NCBI RefSeq assembly: GCF_963855985.1
Contig: NC_087105.1
Coordinates: forward strand, 3,660,501-3,724,500
DNA length: 64,000 nt
Direction of reading: 5' to 3'
From: Ostrinia nubilalis
Lineage: Eukaryota; Arthropoda; Insecta; Lepidoptera; Crambidae
Numbering within the stretch: position 1 is the first letter of the stretch; each line of letters starts with the position of its first letter. The notes beneath the pieces were generated by a model. That model ran no database searches. It saw only the letters and a list, made by a program, of their open reading frames with translations, and had not been told where the DNA came from. A program made the translations under genes and the position numbers. Positions 39,601 to 51,400 of the stretch are shown piece after piece.

Positions 39601-42600
39601 TGTCTGTCTGTCTGTCTGTCTGTTACGCTTTCCCGCTTAAACCTCGCAACCGATTTTGATGAAATTTGGCATAGAGATAGTTTGAGTCCCGGGAAAGAAT
39701 ATAGGATAGTTTTTATCCCGGTTTTTGAAACAGGGACGCGCGCGATAAAGTTTTTCTGTGACAGACAAAATTCCACGCGGGCGAAGCCGCGGGCGGAAAG
39801 CTAGTATTCCACATAACTGTACAAAACATTGACAGCTAAGCTACTAATTTGCGAAGTATACCTGTATGTATGGAGTGATCGCTTTTCTGTAACCTTTATA
39901 ATTTGGTTGGCTTATAGAAGAATTCCTGATATTTTTTGCAGTTCAATAAGTTTCTTTTCAGTCGTAATATAAAGCTGAAATTAACAGGATAGCTTATTCA
40001 AGGAACATTTTAATTTGTCCATTGTATGCCATGTTCCCTTGTTATAAGGGAATTGCGTATTCGGTCACGAAAGTAAGACTGTTAAAATAAATTAATTTTC
40101 TTGAAATCTCTCTTTTGCGCAAAGCCACATCATTTATATTTACTGTGGTTATAAAGGTGTACCAAGGGTACATGCTACACCTTTTTATTCGATTGTAAGA
40201 GTACTGGTTTACTCACAAATCCGTTTTATCTGATTTTCGAAATCATTTAATTACACTGGTGTTTATCATTCAAATCAATGACTAATGCTTGAACTAATTT
40301 GGACATATCAAGGTCTATCATTGGTATTTTTTTCAAACTTCTGCGTTGAGCCATTTACGAGATCTGGAACATCACAAAACATTACCCCAGCAAAATTCTG
40401 AATAACTTGAAAACCGGAACACGAACAAATTTTGCTATTCGTGGACAAATTACTACGCAACAAAAGCTATCTATCCATGTATTTGGTTCCGGGATAGAAC
40501 GACTTTCAAAAAAAAATTTTGCCAGGGTAATGTTTCAAACATTACCCCAGCAAAATCTGTTTTTTCCTAATAACTTTAAAACTATAATTTGAACGAATTT
40601 TGCTATTAGTGGACAAATTTCTGCTCACGATGGACTAATTATCTGCTATACTCTCGACTCTCTAAAGCACAACATTTATAAAAATTTTGCTGCGGTAATG
40701 CACTCCTGAATATAAAGTACGTGTGACGCATAATGACGTCAAAATGCGGTTAATAAAAAATCCTAAAATATCCACGGCTATGCTCATGTTTTTGATAACC
40801 AACGTTGAATTTAATTATTGAACATAATATTTTTGTCCTTTCCAGGCTTGGTTGCGGACTGCCAAACAATATTATACACAGATTTACAAGTGAAAAGAGA
40901 AGACTCCATCGAACTAATAGACTGCCACGATAACCTAACTTTGGATTACTCGGAGATACCGATTTATTTCAAATGCATAACCGTAGATAGCCCACTGCCA
41001 TTAAGATTGAATGTAACAGTTCTAAATACTCCCGAAGACAATAAACAGGTGACCTTTAAAGTGCAGGCGCTGTCTCTGCCGACAGAAGAGAGCAACTTGG
41101 TGCACTGCGCGTTCGATTCGAAAGAGAGCAAGGTACAAACGATATCGTTCACACCGCACCCAGTTGCGTGGCACTATATCCGCATCGAGCTCATAGACAA
41201 TGCCTCAAGAGTGGCAGATTGTGAGTCCTACTACATGCGCACAGATTTAGAAGAAATAGACAATAATACCATTTTCGATCTTATGCGCGATGACAAAGGA
41301 CGTTTCTTCACGTTCAACTACGGACTCCCAACCACAGACTTGCAAGACGCGACGAGTCTGATCAACGTCACAGCAGGCGAAATAAAGAGCGTGAGGTTCA
41401 AGGTCAACCAGTTCCTCGATATCGGAGGGAGTCTACAAATCGAAGCCAGTCTGCTTATGAGCCTGAAGTATTACATGGGATATAAGAGAGAGGTGCACAA
41501 AGGTTCTCTCCTCGCATTCACTGAAGACAACCAGTTCATCAGGGCCGTTATTTGCATGGATATCGGCCACCCCAGTATTCCTCTTGATACTGGTCATTGC
41601 AAGTACAACGATCAAGTCAAGCCGGCGTTATTCATCCTGAACAGTACAGACTCTGAAACCATATACGACAAGATTATAATTCCGTTCCCGGACAGCGGGA
41701 CGTGGTATCTGACGCTGAGGATATTCTGCGACCAGGTAGTGTGTCCTTGTCCTACTTCGGATAATGGGACTAAGTATTACGTGTCTGATTCGTTAGACGA
41801 GGAGGAGGTAGTGGACGATAGCATTGCATCTTGGGATAATACTCGACAGGGCACGTCAGACTGCAACACTACGATAGTGCTGTCGGTGTCTTCGACCTCG
41901 TGCGTCAGCGGCCGCTGCAGCAACCACGGCAGCTGCTTGCTGAACACTTTCGGGGGACTGGTGATGTCATTCTGTTCTTGCTCTGCTGGATACGGAAGTA
42001 AGCAGTGTTGTAATAAAACGCCAAGTTGCTGATGCATGCGCATGACGCTTACGAAGAATCTCAAACTACTTTCTGACAATTTCCGTATAGTTTACTAATG
42101 CGTGTTTTGTTTTTCAGATTGGGACTGTTCGGACGACTCGAGGATGGACAGCAGAGTGTATATGCTAGTCTCCGTGCTATTACTGACGCTGAGCAATCTT
42201 CTCTTCTTCTTCTCCATTTACGTCGCCGTCATACGTCTCTACTATACGGAGGCCATGATGTATACATTCACGATGTTGTTCTCGACGTTCTACCACGCGT
42301 GCGATGCGCCTGCGCAAGTGGCTTACTGCATCGTGAGAGGTAACATTCTTCAGTTCGGAGATTTCTACTGTGGTTTAATGTCCTTCTGGGTCACTTTGCT
42401 CGCCATGAGCATCGTCGGCGACAAATTCAGATCCACATTCCAACTCATCGGCGCCATCGTCATAGCTTTACTCACGACATGGAACATGCATTCGTTTTTC
42501 TCATTCGTCTTCCCTGTCGCCGTGGGCTGTGTCGTCCTGTTTCTATCCTGGTACCTAGATTACAGAAAGAACGGGATCATGAAGTACCCCAAGTCGTATT

Positions 42601-42851
42601 ACACTATTTACATGCCCATGGGTATAGTATTGGTGACTGTGGGTCTAGTTTGCTACGGGTTTCTTCAAACGGAGCAGAATTATAAAATTGTGCACTCGGT
42701 TTGGCACATGATAATCGCGTTGAGTGTCGTATTTCTACTGCCAGACGTGAAGAGGACTGAGGACACCAACCCGTTCGTTCCAAGCCCAAACTCTTGCCGA
42801 CTGCCTTTTTGCAGGGTCTTCCACCGATCTCAGGGCATTGGCGCGAACTGA
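24685..42851 (+). CDS. PGAP6: PGAP6/TMEM8-type membrane protein (CREST superfamily)
   Basis: Four coding exons, 24685-24958, 29654-29902, 40846-41997 and 42118-42851, all GT-AG with phase 1 joins, give 802 aa; human PGAP6 is of similar size. Residues 1-15 form a signal peptide (MRLYYVLLYVCVVSA). The long extracellular part has many N-glycosylation sequons; an EGF-like cysteine cluster (CVSGRCSNHGSC...CSCSAGY) spans the last junction. Exon 4 holds about seven membrane segments with the CREST pattern: Ser614, His618 and Asp621 in STFYHACD, and His751/His755 in HSVWH. PGAP6 is a GPI-specific phospholipase A2 acting at the cell surface to release GPI-anchored proteins; TMEM8B-like relatives share the layout, so the exact paralogue is less sure than the family. 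Intron 2 is 10.9 kb and full of transposons. Candidate poly(A) signals include AATAAA at 44154. Confidence 0.93.
25359..25498. mobile_element. TIR MITE in PGAP6 intron 1
   Basis: CTGCCGTGTTAGCTATATC at the left is mirrored by ATAGCTAGCACGGCAG at the right, and an inner AGTAACTC / GAGTTACT pair extends the arms. About 140 bp, non-coding. Confidence 0.7.
28799..28886. mobile_element. Short foldback MITE
   Basis: TTTAGCGCTCACCAGTTGG...CCACTGT and ACAGTGGCGCTAACTGGTGAGCGCTAAA are inverted copies within 88 bp. Confidence 0.7.
30285..30422 (-). repeat. RTE 3'-end fragment
   Basis: Minus strand reads ...HKSSRKALDAGCYKP...CSAVNV, the RTE 3' terminus, about 80% like 20152-20290. Sits in PGAP6 intron 2. 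Confidence 0.7.
31610..31870. repeat. GC-rich island with hairpin, likely repeat-derived
   Basis: A sharp rise in GC in an AT-rich intron. It contains the perfect hairpin GGGGGCAC-GGCA-GTGCCCCC at about 31622-31641 and CGCTAGATGGCGCTAGC near 31815. Family not identified. Confidence 0.4.
32055..33638. mobile_element. TIR DNA transposon derivative, about 1.6 kb
   Basis: Ends GCACACCTAGATCTAAACTG and CAGTTTAGATCTAGGTGTGC are exact inverted copies continuing through AGACAACTCAAAAA. TSD unclear. Inner minus-strand frames (32309-32536) are short and not assignable. Confidence 0.7.
33662..34615 (-). mobile_element. Deleted piggyBac-like element with TTAA TSDs
   Basis: TTAA at 33658-33661 and 34616-34619; ends CCCTACGGTGGTCGCGC and GCGCGACCACTGTAGGG. 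Repeated GCGCGGATTAC motifs lie under both ends. On the minus strand an ATG at 34247 opens a 48-residue frame (MNNRQKAQIAEWLEV...), followed after stops by CDLCNKFICPYHSMMACISC, a Cys/His-rich tail ending at 33944. This matches loss of the catalytic middle of a piggyBac transposase. Confidence 0.8.
34650..35165. mobile_element. Foldback element with 166-bp arms
   Basis: Arms 34650-34815 and 35000-35165 are near-perfect inverted copies. Each arm encodes the same frame (KSHNINYNNKEIAVKNHRLG...), seen mirrored on both strands. It begins about 30 bp after the piggyBac TTAA. No TSD resolved. Confidence 0.75.
35372..35874. mobile_element. Mariner-like MITE with TA TSD
   Basis: CAGTGTGTCCGGGCATGTAG at the left and its inverse at the right, with TA on both sides. 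Inverted similarity continues over about 75 bp per end. No transposase. Confidence 0.8.
36655..36708 (+). repeat. RTE 3' tail with (GAT)n
   Basis: TTCAGCAGTGGACGTCCTATG followed by an ATGATGATGATGATGATGAT run, the RTE 3' end on plus. Confidence 0.75.
38783..39270. repeat. Tandem repeat, 178-bp unit, about 2.7 copies
   Basis: TTAAATCCGTTGACATCTGC begins units at 38783, 38961 and 39139. Units are about 97% identical; the last is truncated. Forms the core of the Mutator-like element. Confidence 0.88.
39319..39559 (+). mobile_element. Lep1-like Helitron, tandem copy 1
   Basis: Begins TCCCAACTAATATTATAAAT, has a (CTGT)n tract, and ends with the hairpin CGCGG-GCGAAG-CCGCG and CTAG followed by T. 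Nearly identical to the next copy. Confidence 0.82.
39568..39804 (+). mobile_element. Lep1-like Helitron, tandem copy 2
   Basis: Same termini (TC...CTAG|T) as the preceding copy, 8 bp downstream, with a CTGT tract of slightly different length. Confidence 0.82.
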
Positions 42852-44383
42852 ATCCTCTGAACGTCTTTAGATTATGATCAAGTACACAAAGGTGCAATTA
42901 GTCTAGTATGTAAGTTTTAAATGTCACAAGAAGCGTTTTTTCAGCTAGTCATCCACGAGTACAGAAGAGATTGTAGTGTTTTCCACATGTTTGTAATAAT
43001 GTGTGCTCTTTTTTGTAACTTTTATAAAATAGTCAATGTAATATACACATGACAATAGTGGAATAGGGTAATTATAACGTCTGAAACAATGCAAGAAGAC
43101 TGTAATCTTAGGATTTCAATTTTTTCTCTTAAACTAGGACGTAGCAAAATTAGGCATAATATTTATTACGCCCCAAGAATTAAGTATTAATGATTGTTTC
43201 ACGATTGATACTACCAATACTCAGTTGAACTATTTTCTGCCATAATTTGTAATGGTTTGTTCCCCATATTATTATTATGTGACTTGAATTTAGTATTATT
43301 ACCAAATAGTTTAATGTAAGTCATAGAGTAAGAATCTTCATAAATCGAGGTAGGTAAGTTGTATGTAGGTTCTACCTGTTCACTATATTCTGTTGATCTA
43401 TACTTATAAAACATTTGGATTATAAATTCATGAACCCACGATTTTATTAATTACTACAGTTGAAACTACAATACTCACTTCTATACTAATAACTCAAAAA
43501 CTAGGTACAATAACTTAATATGCAAATGGCAGGTGCTATATTGAAGTAAACCACCTTTATGGACTGTATTATGAAATAACCCTCTATGAATAAATCTACA
43601 TTTAATAATATCGTCTCAGAATAGGGAACTAGAAGTACATACATTGGAAAACCATAATCAAACCTCAATTATGGATTTAAGCCTCTGATTAGTTGAGAAA
43701 ATATACATTTTGAGTGTAGATTTATACTTCAAAGTTAGTTTCATAATACCTTCTTTCTGAGGCAGCCTGTATAATTTATAGTTCTTGTTACATTTATATA
43801 ATAGTAGATTTTTTTTTTCTACCTATACCGAAGTTGGCCCCATATTGGATTTAGGTAGGTAGTATTGCATTTAGAGCCATTTAGGTAGTACATTCCGTTG
43901 ATTACTATTAAAATACGTATATAGTTTTAGTAGGTATGATCTAGATTTCCATTTATGCCTTATTTGTATGAATTTTAGTACAATATTAATTTATAATAAT
44001 ATGAAATTATAAAATTAACTTTATTATTACTATGTAATATAGTTACCAATATATTTTAAATATGTGTTAAAATGTTCTATCATATTGTTTAGTATCTCAA
44101 GTAAGGTGCCTTATATTGTCCACTATCATCTTAACGAACAAATATTATGAAATAATAAAGTTTTGTGCCATTACTAAGTAATTTCAAGATAATTGTGATC
44201 ATAAAATTAGACTATTAAAATGATAATATACTTCTATTTTATGAGTGCATACCCTCGAAAATTCTTGATAATTATAATTTTGTTAACTTACCTTCTTCCA
44301 TATTTTTGCTATTTAAATTTCCAAAGTAGTGTGTGTACTTTCTAAACACAAAAGGAATCAATTTCAATGTCAAATTATATTAA
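42852..44383 (+). other. Probable 3' UTR and downstream region of PGAP6
   Basis: AT-rich without ORFs of note. AATAAA strings at about 43588 and at 44154-44159 are candidate poly(A) signals. Confidence 0.4.
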
Positions 44384-44523
44384 GGGCTGATTTTTCAATC
44401 GTCGGATAACTTTTATCTGAAGAATAAAATTGTCATTTTGACATATTTCCCATACTGAAACTGTCAATGTGCCAAACTTATTCTTCAGTTAAAAGTTATC
44501 CGATAGTTGAAAAATCAGCCCTA
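44384..44523. mobile_element. Short TIR MITE
   Basis: AGGGCTGATTTTTCAATCG and its inverse AGTTGAAAAATCAGCCCT, with GGATAACTTTTA / TAAAAGTTATCC inside. About 135 bp, non-coding. Confidence 0.75.
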
Positions 44524-45030
44524 AGTCCTACTAATATACATTAATGTAAGGTTTCAAGAAATATGTGATTTGTATAATTTGCTTACATTCCTTTCCTTTT
44601 TATTTTTTGCTCAAATTATGTACCTACTATTTCATTAAATCTACCACCATGACCATATTAACTAGCTAATACTTAATTTAAATTGCATGTGAGGCTAATG
44701 ATTTGTTCCTAACATTGTATGGCCTATCAGAAGCGCTCTTCATCTCTCTCTTATTTAGTAAAAAAGAAAGAGAGTGATATGCTTTAAAATACGAAAAGGG
44801 TGTGTATAGTGATATTATGTACACTTCTTTATGTTATATTCGCCAAGGAGTAACTTTGAAATTAAGTAATGTTAAAAATGTCTAAATAACAGAATTGAAT
44901 GAAAATGTAGGTATAAATAAACGGAAAATGGTAGAAAATATTAGTCATGGGTTTTACTAAAGGCAATTGCAAAAAATGTAAAGGACCATTTATAATAAAA
45001 ATTCTAGCAAAAAATTTTACTATTTGGTAT

Positions 45031-46408
45031 TAGTCCAGTCAATAAAGCATTATAGATGGAAAACTGTAGAACACAATTTCTGACTTCAGGACTTTATTTA
45101 GACTAGTTAGGAGGTGAACATAGCAAAAGTCCCCGCCCTTAGCCCTTGAGCCGGCGGGGAGAGGGGGGTTTAAAGGTGCCACTTTTCGGTTTTTCGCTTA
45201 ATCCTCGGAAACTATGCGTCCTAGTGACATGACTACTTTGAACCAAAAAAAGCATATTCAATTTGCTACAGGTGAGATAGACAAGTTTTTCTATAAATTG
45301 TATAGTTTTCGCGGCATCTGCTCTAGAAGGTCTGTAATATTGGAAATTTTATTTTTGTCTTACATGTTTCCATCAGGAGAAAATCGACTAAATCAACATT
45401 GAGCAATCATTCTAGACATGCGGGAGCATGTTAAGCCTAGTTCCAGGGAGGGGACTGCACCGTGCGTATATTTAGACGAACCACTTTGAGCCACTTTTGA
45501 CTCCTCATCACTCAAAAACTACTGTGCATTAACACTTCAAATTTGGCTCATGTGTTGAGACTTGCAAGATATACATCAGTTTCAAATTTCATAAATATGC
45601 CTCAAACGGTTCTTTAGATATTGACGTCCAAAAATCTACATGTCTGACCTATAGACCAAATTCTAACCACTTCCTCGAAGGTTCAAATTTGGCATCCAGA
45701 AAGGTAGTTATGTAAATACATAGGAACAAATAAAAAACCAGTAAATTTTAACATTTCACATGTGATAGATAGATTTTAGTGCTCTAAATATCGATTTTTG
45801 AACGTCAATACCTAAATAACCGTTTGAGGTATATTTATGAAATTTGAAGCTGATGTATATCTTGCAAGTCTCAATACATGAGCCAAATTTGAAGTGTTAA
45901 TGCACAGCAGTTTTTGAATGATGAGGAGTCAAAAGTAGCTCTAATTGGTTCGTCTAAATATACACACGGTGCAGTCCCCTCCCTGGAACTAGGCTTAACA
46001 TGCTCCCGCATGTCTATAGTGTTTGCTCAATGTTGATTTAGTCGATTTTCTCCTGAAAGGAACATGTAAGACAACAATAAAATTTCCAATTTTACAGACC
46101 TTCGAGAGCAGATGCCGCAAAAACTATACAAGATATAGAAAAACTTGACGGTCTCACCTGTAGCAAATTGAATAAGCTTTTTTTGGTTCATAGTAGTCAT
46201 GTCACTAGGACGCATAGTTTCCGAGGATTAAGCGAAAAACCGAAAAGTGGTACCTTTAAACCCTCCTCTCCCCGCCGGCTCAAGGGCTAAGGGCGGGGAC
46301 TTTTGCTATGTTCACCACCTAACTAGGCTAAATAAAGTCCCAAGGTCAGAAATTGTGTTCCACGGATTTCTCTCTACACCGTCGTTAAGGCATTCATTGA
46401 CTGGACTA
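45031..46408. mobile_element. Palindromic TIR element, about 1.4 kb
   Basis: TAGTCCAGTCAAT at the left is mirrored by ATTGACTGGACTA at the right; arms of about 650 bp are about 90% inverted copies meeting near 45715, with a TA (or TAT) target repeat. Each arm carries one 62-codon frame (MRPSDMTT...) in mirror image, not taken as a gene. Between the PGAP6 and SAYSD1 genes. Confidence 0.75.
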
Positions 46409-46662
46409 TATGGCCAAGTCATGTACATAATTTTTTAATTGGTGCAAGAACAAGCAATATGTTCCTAAAAGGTTTCTGTTGCGCTATTGTAGTTTAATTA
46501 AATCTAAATTATGTTGCATTTATTATTACTACTGAATTTATATTTGTTGTCAATTCTAAATGTGATTAATAAACCAAATTTAATTTACCAATTTTTGCTC
46601 TTTAATTTTTCAACCCTGACCTGAATAAATGAAACAAAATAAAATAGCTGGCAATAAACAGC

Positions 46663-46668
46663 TTTATT
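46663..46668 (-). terminator. Poly(A) signal of SAYSD1
   Basis: AATAAA on the minus strand, about 425 bp after the stop codon, the first good match downstream. Confidence 0.55.
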
Positions 46669-47091
46669 TGTTATTTCATACATATTCTTAATATTACAGA
46701 AATAAGTTAATAATATAGCTATAACTGCAGCGTATCCTACAAGAATCATACTACATCACTTGAAGTGACAGTCAGTCTGATAAAACCTGTTTTCCAAAAG
46801 GGACCGAACAGTTATAAAAAGTTTCATGATAATTTTAGACACCTATTAAAATAGACACACATTTATTCATAATGGAATGGTATAATAAATAGTACAATCG
46901 GCAGCACATAGGCTACATTTTGTTGAAAAATAGCATTATTCCAACTACGTTAGAAGATACAGTAATTAGTATTAGCTTGATGTGCAGTTGATTGTACATG
47001 GAAGGCTGAAGATTAATAATTGAGATTACAGCCAGTCAAGTCACAATTCAATTGGGACCGAGTACACCTATATTTGCTGTAAATATAAAAT

Positions 47092-47839
47092 TTACCTCAC
47101 ACTGGCCGCACCATACCGTATTTCCCTCTCAAACTGCTCCGCTTTCAGAGTGCCATCTATGCTGACACAATTCTCATTAAACACACTATAGGCAGAGACT
47201 TCGCCTCTCTTTTTCGGCCTTGTTCGTGTGTTAATACAAATTCCTACTAAAACTGAGATCACAAAGAAAACTGCCCCGAATTGGATTTTCAAGAAAACTA
47301 TGAAAAGTGCCAGCCAGACAATGCCAACAATTGCCCATTTTATGGTGAAATATTGCCAAGATTCTGGTTGTTCTTCTATGAAGGATTCCACCTCGCTGGT
47401 TTCAGATGCAACTTCGCTGGGTGATTCTGGTTCAGGTGGCAAGAGTTTTTCTTCTTCCTGAGGAATTTCTTCATTTTCCATCTGAAATAACCAAGAAAAT
47501 ATTTGAATTACAGTAGTGTACAGCATTTTTATTTCATCACATGATGATCACTTAGAGCATCACTTTCCATCAAGTCAGATACAGGTCAAGAGCTTCCTCA
47601 TTGTCGCTAATAAAAAAAAAGAAGATCAAGAATGAAAAATAGTAAATAAACATACTTGAACTAGTATTTCAACCTACCAACAAGGCCTCTTCTTCTTTCT
47701 CTTTCCCCATGTCTTTAAAAGCATTAGGCACCAACATATCGACTATTTTCTGCCTCCCTGCTTCCAATTTCTCCTTGGCTTCGTTTATCAACTGTTTGCG
47801 ACGGCGAAGAGCGCGGTATTCCTTCAGTTTCTCCTCCAT
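47092..47839 (-). CDS. SAYSD1: SAYSvFN domain-containing protein 1
   Basis: Two coding exons, 47678-47839 and 47092-47481, joined in phase 0 by GT-AG, encode 183 aa, the same length as the human protein. The start MEEKLKEYRALRRRK matches the charged N-terminal helix of the family. A hydrophobic hairpin or double membrane span covers about residues 103-137, followed by the diagnostic SAYSVFN (150-156) and GTLKAEQFEREIRYG. The human protein is an ER membrane factor that recognises UFMylated ribosomes at stalled translocons and promotes translocation-associated quality control. The gene is head-to-head with FRMD8, 660 bp apart. A possible alternative acceptor at about 47606 (minus) would give a short terminal exon; this is unsupported. 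Confidence 0.95.
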
Positions 47840-48499
47840 ACGTGGAATTTTGAGTCTACGAAAGAGCGTAGATTATTATGCGATAAAATTCACTTATCAA
47901 TTTTGTCATGAAAATACAAGTATGTTAAATACCTGCTTGTCTTCAAGTCTCACAAATAAATCCGGTGCTGTTCGGGTAGGTTTTAAAGTATTGACCGGCA
48001 CAAGTTTGGCGCCAGCTACAATATGGGTTAAAATCAACTGGCAATGAACAAAGGTGAGGTTTTTAATTAGCAAAAACTGAATTTAAAACACGTCGACATT
48101 CAAACAAGCACAATTTGCGCGAGCGATAGTAGACAAAAACAAATGATTTCCAACTGTCATTTTGACATATTCGGTGACAGCACAGCAGCTGATCGATAAA
48201 AATAGTGCCGTTCATTATACTCGATTAAGATTATAGATTGAGCTCATTATTTAAATAAGTTATTTTGTTAATAATACTTGTATTTCGAAGCAAAATAAAA
48301 TACTACAGAATTTTTTAACGTCATAATTAGATTATCAACTTATAAATTATAAAACTGAGCTACTTATTAATTGGAACATTTAAAAAAAAGTGGCAACACT
48401 GATATAGGCGGGAAGTCCGATCGATATTTTCATCAAGTATCAGTATTATTTATTTTTGTTAGGAAAATGACTGATTAAACTATGTTTTTGTAGTAATAA
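47840..48499. promoter_or_regulatory. Divergent promoter between SAYSD1 and FRMD8
   Basis: The start codons face away across 660 bp. The interval has a CAGCTGATCGATAAA motif near 48187 (an E-box next to a DRE-like ATCGAT core) and no obvious TATA boxes. An intron in either 5' UTR cannot be excluded. Confidence 0.5.
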
Positions 48500-51400
48500 A
48501 TGGAACATCAATCTGAAATGGGGGCCTACGGGGAAAATCCGAATGTTCAAAACAGTGGGAATTACATTACAATCATCCCCGTAGATTATTCGCGTCGTGG
48601 TTATCCTATGCAAGCAGAGTATCAATACAAGTAAGCAAACTATTGTTTACTGTAGTTGTTATTACATACCACATTTAAATTCCTTCAATTGTTTTCAGTA
48701 ATAAAAAGGTAACGTAAAAATTAATAAAATTATCCAATATTTCTTTTCAGTGAATTTAGGTCGCGGGAAGAGTATTACAGCGTTCAAAGCCAGAAATTGC
48801 AGGCAGAAGTCAATGCACACTTATATTCAGTGTCCCAAAGGCTGCCTCACCTCACATACAGCCCCCTGGGACGGCACAACGAGTGGGACAAGCATGACCC
48901 GCACAAACCCTTGCCAGACTCCAAAGAGAGCAATAGCTCGGACTCGCTGGAGAAAAGTGTTATGGGTAGGTAAATAAAACTTTAGCATCAAGAAAATAAG
49001 TCAGTCCGCACCCAGTAGCAAAGTATGAGCGATCCTGTATATCTTGTAACTCCCCCGGAGTTGCGGGTGTCTATGAGCGGCGGTAGTCAGAGTCACCATC
49101 AGGTGATTGATACGTCAGCTCATTTGCCTCTTGTCCCATAAAAAGTAGGTTTTCGGGACTTACCTATTTTAATTCCCCGATTAACAGACCTTGAGAATTA
49201 ACTAGGAAAAAAAATGTAATTTTCTCTAATTATTAGGTTTCCCCATTTTGGGTTTTTTGCTCTTTGTTTTTCGCACTTTTAGCAGAACTTTTAAATGTGA
49301 AATTCTTTTGAAAGTTCTGCTGAAAAAGATGCCTTTCAAACGTTTACGCTAATATTCTTCAGGGTCAAACCTCAGCAGCTGCTCTAACCAGACGGGTTCC
49401 AGCAGCATCGCCGCTGGCTCCTTCAGTACAACGGAGCCCATCACGAGTGGCGGCAGTTCCTCCAGCGCTATATCCCCGCCTCTGCCTGGTGAGAAATTGC
49501 TTCCAGGGACCAGATAATTCCATTTTACGTCATCTTTGATGCCAGAATGTCCGGAAATATTTTCGGTTCAACTGTATTGCTTTTCAAAAGAAATGGCTTG
49601 TTGAAAGAATTCAGATGTTGCAAATGGCGCTGATCTGATCTCAAATCGTTTGCATTTTAATGGGACGATCTTATCATAAGCAATAGCTAGTAGATACCAT
49701 TTAATTAACATCTCATCTTTTTAATAACTGGAGTTATAAATTACTCCTTTTTATCATTCAGGGTCATCAGGCAGCACAGCCTCTTCGTCCAGCGTGACCT
49801 CAAACCCTGTGACATGCGTGTACCTCATGTCCAAAACCGCCATAATGATAGAGATGAGCTCAGAGGAAGTTCCCTCATGCGTGACGGCTTCCAGGTTCCT
49901 TAATGCCACCCTGGCTACTGAGGAACTGGGTCTGACGCAGCCCAGTGCAAGGAGTCTGGCAGCGAACGTCTTTGCTTTGTGGATGTGCAGTCCATTGTTG
50001 GGTAAGTTAAAATATAGTTAAAGTATCTAAAAAAATATAGTTACAGTAGGTATCTAAAAAAGGACCGTGAAATGAGGTGGTATTTTCTGTGCATCAATTT
50101 CCGAATTTTCCTCCAGTTTTCTGATTCTTTGAACGAGAACTTCCTTTCACATTTTTCTGGTCCTTCGAGCCGGATTTTCATCCACAGTTTTCTGGTTCTG
50201 GTCCTTCGTTCGAGCATTCCACGTAGAAATCTTTTTAAACAGGTTTTCTTGTTTCTTATTGCAGAAATCCAGCTCAAGCCGCACCACTGCCCTTGGAAGA
50301 TCTGGGCGAGCTGGCAGAAGTTGTTACAGCGGTACGGACACGGCTCGGAGACGCGGAAGGCGCGCGACCAGCCCGTCTTGAGGCTGCAGAGGAACGTGTT
50401 CTTTCCGAAGCATTTAGAAGAGGGCATCAAGTGAGATTTATTCATGTATACCTACCATGGATTAACCAGTTACTTTAATTAACAGTTTTACCCATCAATA
50501 CCTGCATCTTCAGTTGCACTTGCTAATGTGACATTAGGGCAAATGAAGCCACTATCGAAATATCGGATCGTCATAAGAAACTTATGAATAAGTATTGACC
50601 ACAATTTTCCTTACAATTGATAGTAGGTACAACCGATTATCCGACAATACGTAACTGTCATCATGGCTAGTCCTTAGTCTGAAATTCTCCTTGTGTCATC
50701 TTCCTGAATGTCGCCGCCGAATTGACTTTCAAGTTGCTAAAGCCCAAACTAAACCTAGTTAATGCCTAAAGTACGGCCAACTAGCAGCGATACAAAAGGT
50801 CGATACGACTGTCGAGTTGAAAATATATTCTGTCTCTTCCCATCTTGTGTATTTGTCGTAATGTCTCGTTCTCCCACCAAAATATGTCAAAGTCAGACGG
50901 GTTCACCCATGACATTGGGTTTGTTTACATTTGGTATCGCTTCTCGTTGGCCGTACTTTAGATTTGCATAATATTTTGTTTGCGACAGCACTATTAACAT
51001 CGAGGCCACTGTCCATTTTCTTCATCGAATTATCCAGTTGCGAATGTAGCCTTTTATCTCCGTGGCAGGGACTCCCGCATCCAAGAGCTGCTATACGAAG
51101 AGGCGCGGCACAATGTAGTGACTGGCCGCTACCCGCTGGAAAGCGCGCAGGCCGTGATGCTGGGCGGGCTGCAGGCGCGCATCCAACTCGGGCCTTACGA
51201 TCCACACCGGCACACGGCTAAGTTCTTCAGGTCAGTCTTAGCTGGCATTGAGTATCTATTATTAACATTTATATTGACATCTTACATTGATAATATTGGA
51301 ATTTATTGAACATTTATAGCAAATAAATGATGATTCTGATTCTGGATAAATGTGTATTTCAGTCTCTATGGAAAATTGTGCCTTTCAGTATCAGAATGGT

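Larger units (their letters stand above)
37748..40705. mobile_element. Mutator-like element with 0.85-kb inverted arms
   Basis: GAGTGCATTACCGCAGC... at the left is mirrored at the right end. An exact 9-bp TSD CTGAATATA lies at 37739-37747 and 40706-40714. The arms run to about 38600 and 39880. Arms contain internal GCTGGGGTAATGTTT / AAACATTACCCCAGC motifs. Very long TIRs with a 9-bp TSD fit MULE/foldback elements; no transposase seen. The centre holds a tandem repeat and two Helitron copies. Confidence 0.78.
29903..40845. other. PGAP6 intron 2
   Basis: 10.9 kb. The stretches 29903-30280, 30425-31600, 35880-36650 and 36710-37735 show no gene or clear repeat beyond AT-rich sequence. The rest is the elements listed separately. 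Exons 2 and 3 join in phase, so no missing exon is implied. Confidence 0.6.

Noticed and set aside
47560..47606. Possible extra SAYSD1 exon after TTTTTTTTATTAG on minus
   Set aside because: In the phase set by exon 1 it meets a stop after two codons, while the 47481 acceptor gives the full conserved protein.
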